NCBI GenBank assembly: GCA_030040755.1
Contig: JASHTC010000029.1
Span: forward strand, 1-8,891
Source of the DNA: Thermoplasmata archaeon
GTDB lineage: Archaea > Thermoplasmatota > Thermoplasmata > Lutacidiplasmatales > UBA184
Direction: 5' to 3'
Length of the DNA: 8,891 nt
Of this stretch, positions 6,234-8,891 are shown one piece after another (within the stretch, counting starts at the first letter, position 1; every line of letters begins with the position of its first letter). The notes under the pieces are model-generated. The model saw only the letters and a program-made list of their open reading frames with translations. It was not told the origin of the DNA and did not search any database. Position numbers and translations under genes: made by a program.

Positions 6234-7175
6234 ATGTCCGACCCGATCGAGAAGCTCCGCTTCGGGACGGAGCTCGTGAAGCGCGGCTTTGCCCGCATGC
6301 AGCAGGGCGGGGTGATCATGGACGTGACGACCGCCGACCAGGCGGCCGTCGCGGAAAAGGCGGGGGCGGTCGCCGTGATGGCGCTCGAGCGCGTGCCGGC
6401 GGACATCCGGGCGGCGGGCGGGGTCGCCCGCATGGCCGACCCCATCAAGGTACGCGAGATCCGGGAGCGGGTCTCCATCCCGGTGATGGCCAAGTGCCGG
6501 ATCGGGCATACCGCCGAGGCGCGCATCCTCGAGTCGCTCGGCGTCGACATGATCGACGAGTCCGAGGTCCTCACCCCGGCCGACCCGTTCCGCCACGTCG
6601 ACAAGAAGGGGTTCACCGTCCCGTTCGTCTGCGGGGCCCGGAACCTCGGCGAGGCCCTCCGGCGCATCGACGAGGGCGCGGCCATGATCCGGACCAAGGG
6701 CGAGGCCGGGACCGGCAACGTCGTCGAGGCGGTCCGCCACATCCGCCAGATCTCCTCCGAGGTCGACGAACTCATCAAGCTCCCCAAGCGAGAGGTCGCC
6801 GCCTGGGCCAAAAAGGAGCGGGTCTCCGAGACGGTGTGCCACGAGGTCCGCACGCTCGGACGGCTACCGGTGGTCAACTTCGCCGCCGGTGGGATCGCCA
6901 CGCCCGCGGACGCCGCGCTCTGCCGCCTCCTCGGGGTCGACGGCCTGTTCGTTGGCAGCGGGATCTTCAAGTCCGAGCACCCGATGAAGGTCGCCCGGGC
7001 GATCGTCGAGGCGTCGCTCCACTACGAGGAGCCGGAGGTGCTCGCCCGCGTCTCCGCCGGCCTCGGCGAGCCGATGCGGGGGATCGACGTGGTGACGCTC
7101 CCGCCGGAAGCGCTCCTGCAGGGACGGGAGTCCGAGCTCCCCGTCGCCCGCCGGCGGGGCCCGACCGAAGCGTGA
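6234..7175 (+). CDS. pdxS: Pyridoxal 5'-phosphate synthase lyase subunit PdxS
   Basis: PdxS (Pdx1/SNZ) makes pyridoxal 5'-phosphate directly from ribose 5-phosphate, glyceraldehyde 3-phosphate and ammonia supplied by the glutaminase PdxT (DXP-independent route). The 313-residue product matches the family throughout: GGVIMDV with Asp30, ALERVPADIRAAGGVARMADP, both catalytic lysines Lys87 (VMAKCRIGH) and Lys155 (IRTKGEAGTGN), LPVVNFAAGGIATPADAA and VGSGIFKS. The lysine spacing (68 residues) equals that of B. subtilis Lys81/Lys149. It is about 19 residues longer than the B. subtilis protein, mainly in N-terminal and middle segments. The start at 6234 has a ribosome site and a TATA-like box upstream. 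No pdxT is seen within the window. Downstream lies a gene with its own promoter, so pdxS appears to be transcribed alone. Confidence 0.98.
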   Translation: MSDPIEKLRFGTELVKRGFARMQQGGVIMDVTTADQAAVAEKAGAVAVMALERVPADIRAAGGVARMADPIKVREIRERVSIPVMAKCRIGHTAEARILESLGVDMIDESEVLTPADPFRHVDKKGFTVPFVCGARNLGEALRRIDEGAAMIRTKGEAGTGNVVEAVRHIRQISSEVDELIKLPKREVAAWAKKERVSETVCHEVRTLGRLPVVNFAAGGIATPADAALCRLLGVDGLFVGSGIFKSEHPMKVARAIVEASLHYEEPEVLARVSAGLGEPMRGIDVVTLPPEALLQGRESELPVARRRGPTEA

Positions 7176-7210
7176 GCCTCCGGAGCGCCCTCGCGGCCCC
7201 TCCGCTGGCC

Positions 7211-7216
7211 GTATAG
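7211..7216 (+). promoter_or_regulatory. TATA-like box of the glycosyltransferase gene
   Basis: GTATAG at 7211-7216 lies at -30 to -25 relative to the GTG at 7241, a textbook archaeal spacing for a leaderless transcript. There is no Shine-Dalgarno between it and 7241. It supports 7241 rather than the in-frame GTG at 7229 as the start. The remaining 65-bp intergenic sequence holds no visible U-rich terminator for pdxS. Confidence 0.55.
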
Positions 7217-7240
7217 CCCTCCGGCTCGGTGGGGTCGCTC

Positions 7241-8374
7241 GTGCGGATCGTCCAGGTCTCGCCGTTCTTCGCCCCGCACACGGGGGGCGTCGAGTCCCAT
7301 GTCCGCAATCTCTGCCGGGAGTTCGCGGCCGAGGGCCACGAGGTGACGGTCGTCACCTCCCGCTACGAGCGCCACCTGCCCGTCGACGAGCGCTCGGAGG
7401 GGTACCGCATCGTCCGGGCGCGTACCCTGTTCGTCGCGGCCAACACTCCGTTCGACCCCGGGATGACCGCGATCGTGCGGCGCCTGGACGCCGACGTGGT
7501 GCACCTGCACTACCCTCCCCCCCTCACCTCCTACTTCGCCACGCGGGGCCTGTCGAATCGGAAGGTCCCCGTCTGCCTCACCTACCATTGCGACCTCGAC
7601 CTCCCGGGCCGAGCGGGTCGCCTGGTCGCCGGCGCCTACCAGCGCTTCTTCGTCCCCCCGACCCTCCGGCGCGTCGACCGGGTCGTCGTCCACACCCGGA
7701 GCTACGGGGTCACGTCGGCGATGCTGCGGGGGCGGGACCTGGCGGTCATCCCGTCGGTCGTCGACCTCGAGCGCTTCCGGCCGGGCCTGGATGCCAGCCG
7801 ACTCCGCCGCGAGCTGCGCCTCGACGGGAAGCGGGTCCTCGCGTTCACCGGCCGGCTCGTCCCCCACAAGGGGGTGAACGTCATCCTCGAGGCGCTCGTC
7901 GAGCTGCCGTCGGACGTCGTCCTGCTCGTGATCGGGGCGGGGCCCCGCTTGCCGAGCCTGATCGGGCTCGCGCGCCGGCTGGACGTCGAGGGCCGGGTCC
8001 GGTTCTGCCCCGCGGTGAGCGACGACGAGCTCCCATACTTCCTGGCGCTCGCCGACCTCTTCGTCTTCCCGTCCCAGAATCGGCTCGAGGGGTTCGGCCT
8101 CGCGGTCGCCGAGGCGATGGCCATGGCGCTGCCGGTGGTCGTCGCCGACCTTCCGGGGGTCCGGGAGATCATCGAGCCCGGGGTCGAGGGACTCCTGGTC
8201 GAGCCCCTGATCGCCTCGGACGTCGCGGCCAAGGTGCGCACCCTGCTGGAGGACCCGGCGCTCGCCCGTCGGATGGGGGAGGCCGGTCGCCGTCGGGCCG
8301 AGGCCCGGTACGGACGCGCGACCGTCGCCGGCCAGCTGCTCAGTCTCTACGCAGGCCTGCGCGCAGCTGGTTGA
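7241..8374 (+). CDS. GT4-type (GT-B fold) glycosyltransferase
   Basis: This 377-residue retaining glycosyltransferase should transfer a sugar from a nucleotide-sugar donor to a lipid, glycan or small acceptor on the cytoplasmic side. The N-terminal Rossmann half opens with RIVQVSPFFAPHTGGVESHV (2-21), typical of GT4 acceptor-side glycine loops. It continues with DVVHLHYPPP and LTYHCDLD. The C-terminal donor half has FTGRLVPHKGV (Arg205, Lys210, phosphate contacts), VIGAGP, and the EX7E motif EGFGLAVAE (Glu283, Glu291), then LPVVVADLPGVREII. The length is normal for the family. I see no membrane segment. The start is the GTG at 7241, supported by its TATA-like box; GTG 7229 would add four residues. 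Donor and acceptor cannot be told from sequence. Roles such as surface glycan, N-glycan or glycolipid synthesis are possible. The 3' end overlaps pyrF on the opposite strand by 35 bp. Confidence 0.93.
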   Translation: MRIVQVSPFFAPHTGGVESHVRNLCREFAAEGHEVTVVTSRYERHLPVDERSEGYRIVRARTLFVAANTPFDPGMTAIVRRLDADVVHLHYPPPLTSYFATRGLSNRKVPVCLTYHCDLDLPGRAGRLVAGAYQRFFVPPTLRRVDRVVVHTRSYGVTSAMLRGRDLAVIPSVVDLERFRPGLDASRLRRELRLDGKRVLAFTGRLVPHKGVNVILEALVELPSDVVLLVIGAGPRLPSLIGLARRLDVEGRVRFCPAVSDDELPYFLALADLFVFPSQNRLEGFGLAVAEAMAMALPVVVADLPGVREIIEPGVEGLLVEPLIASDVAAKVRTLLEDPALARRMGEAGRRRAEARYGRATVAGQLLSLYAGLRAAG

Positions 8375-8891
8375 TCTGGACCTTCAGCCGCTCGGCCTCG
8401 TCGCCCGCCGCCGTCCTCCAGGTCGTGTCCGAGGCGGCGTAGAGGATCGAGCGGGAGGCGTTGACGAGGAGGGCCCGACCCTCCGAGTCGACCCCCTCGC
8501 GGACCACGGTCGCGAGCGAGCCTCCCTGGGCGCCGATCCCGGGCACCAGGATCGGGATCTTGTTCCCCAGCGCCGCCCGCGCGGTCCGGAAGGCGTCGGC
8601 GAAGGTCGCGCCGACGACGGTCCCGACATTGCCGTGCGCGTGCGCGAGCCGGCGGACTTCGCCGACGACCGCGAGCCAGAGGGGGCCCCGGGGGGTCGGG
8701 ATCTCCTGGAAGTCCACGGAGCCGGGGTTCGAGGAGTGGGCGACGACGAAGACCCCGCGGGCCGGGTCCTCGAGGAAGGGGCCGAGGGTCTCCCAGCCGA
8801 GCCACGGGGTGACCGTCACCGCGTCGAACCCGAGCGCGTCGAACGCCCCCGTCCGGAACATCCGCATCGTGTTCGGGATGTCGTTCGCCTT
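8340..8891 (-). CDS. pyrF: Orotidine 5'-phosphate decarboxylase, type 2 (N-terminal part beyond the window)
   Basis: PyrF catalyses the last step of de novo UMP synthesis, decarboxylating OMP. The 183 visible residues begin at KANDIPNT, the second half of the catalytic DxKxxD motif. They continue with DAVTVTPWLGWETLGPFL (23-40), GVFVVAHSSNPGSVDFQ (46-62), VVGATF (92-97), ILVPGIGAQGGS (114-125) and LLVNASRSILYAA (141-153). This set fits the type-2 (about 270-residue) PyrF group found in many bacteria and haloarchaea, not the shorter type-1 enzymes. About 90 N-terminal residues including the start lie past the right edge. Methionines at 8867 and 8861 are internal, since the active-site motif lies upstream of them. 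The gene is convergent with the glycosyltransferase gene and overlaps its 3' end. Confidence 0.95.
   Translation of the reverse strand, partial: KANDIPNTMRMFRTGAFDALGFDAVTVTPWLGWETLGPFLEDPARGVFVVAHSSNPGSVDFQEIPTPRGPLWLAVVGEVRRLAHAHGNVGTVVGATFADAFRTARAALGNKIPILVPGIGAQGGSLATVVREGVDSEGRALLVNASRSILYAASDTTWRTAAGDEAERLKVQINQLRAGLRRD

Noticed and set aside
4474..6279. A 601-codon plus-strand frame opposite thiB and the GNAT gene
   Set aside because: Composition is Arg/Pro/Gly-rich with no recognisable motif, and it crosses the riboswitch, a promoter region and two opposite genes.
7176..7200. CTCCGGAG palindrome after pdxS as a terminator
   Set aside because: It is only eight bases, has no loop and no U-rich tail, so it is not convincing.
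1..8891. CRISPR arrays, insertion sequences, tRNA/rRNA genes, toxin-antitoxin or defence modules
   Set aside because: I looked for direct repeats, terminal inverted repeats, transposase or nuclease motifs and RNA gene signatures and saw none.

Overview
The window is about 70% G+C and carries eight genes: six complete and two cut by the window edges. It looks archaeal. Three genes have short A/T-rich TATA-like boxes about 25-30 nt upstream of the start codon or of the inferred transcript start, and a fourth such box lies at the same distance from the 5' end of a riboswitch. Two of these genes appear to be leaderless. The exported binding protein has an uncleaved-looking N-terminal anchor without a lipobox and eight N-X-S/T sequons. 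A high-GC member of the Thermoplasmatota (metagenome type) is my best guess, but that rank is inference only.

Left part, minus strand, read from right to left (5530 down to 1): a TPP (THI-box) riboswitch leads a three-gene thiamine/TPP ABC importer. The genes are the binding protein thiB (5397-4234), a fused two-half permease thiP (4237-2615) and the ATPase thiQ with a C-terminal TOBE-like extension (2628-1660). The genes overlap by 4 and 14 bp. Forty-five bp further on, in the same direction, an AcnA-type aconitase starts (1614) and runs off the left edge.

Middle: a GNAT acetyltransferase of the PAT/YncA type (6091-5504, minus) lies just upstream of the importer. Its last codons and its stop codon are shared with the riboswitch aptamer, and the importer's apparent promoter also lies inside it. 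Divergently, pdxS (6234-7175, plus) encodes the PLP synthase lyase subunit. The 142-bp divergent intergenic region holds one TATA-like box for each direction.

Right part: a GT4-type glycosyltransferase (7241-8374, plus) with its own TATA box converges with a type-2 orotidine-5'-phosphate decarboxylase pyrF (8891-8340, minus, cut by the right edge). The two overlap by 35 bp tail to tail.

The most notable content is the importer leader: promoter, TPP aptamer and a probable Shine-Dalgarno-sequestering hairpin, plus a possible 14-codon upstream ORF that starts in the aptamer's closing stem and ends in an ATGA overlap with thiB. I found no CRISPR, mobile element, tRNA, rRNA, toxin-antitoxin or defence module. 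Apart from the riboswitch leader, the genes belong to familiar families. No stretch longer than 142 bp lacks a gene or regulatory element.
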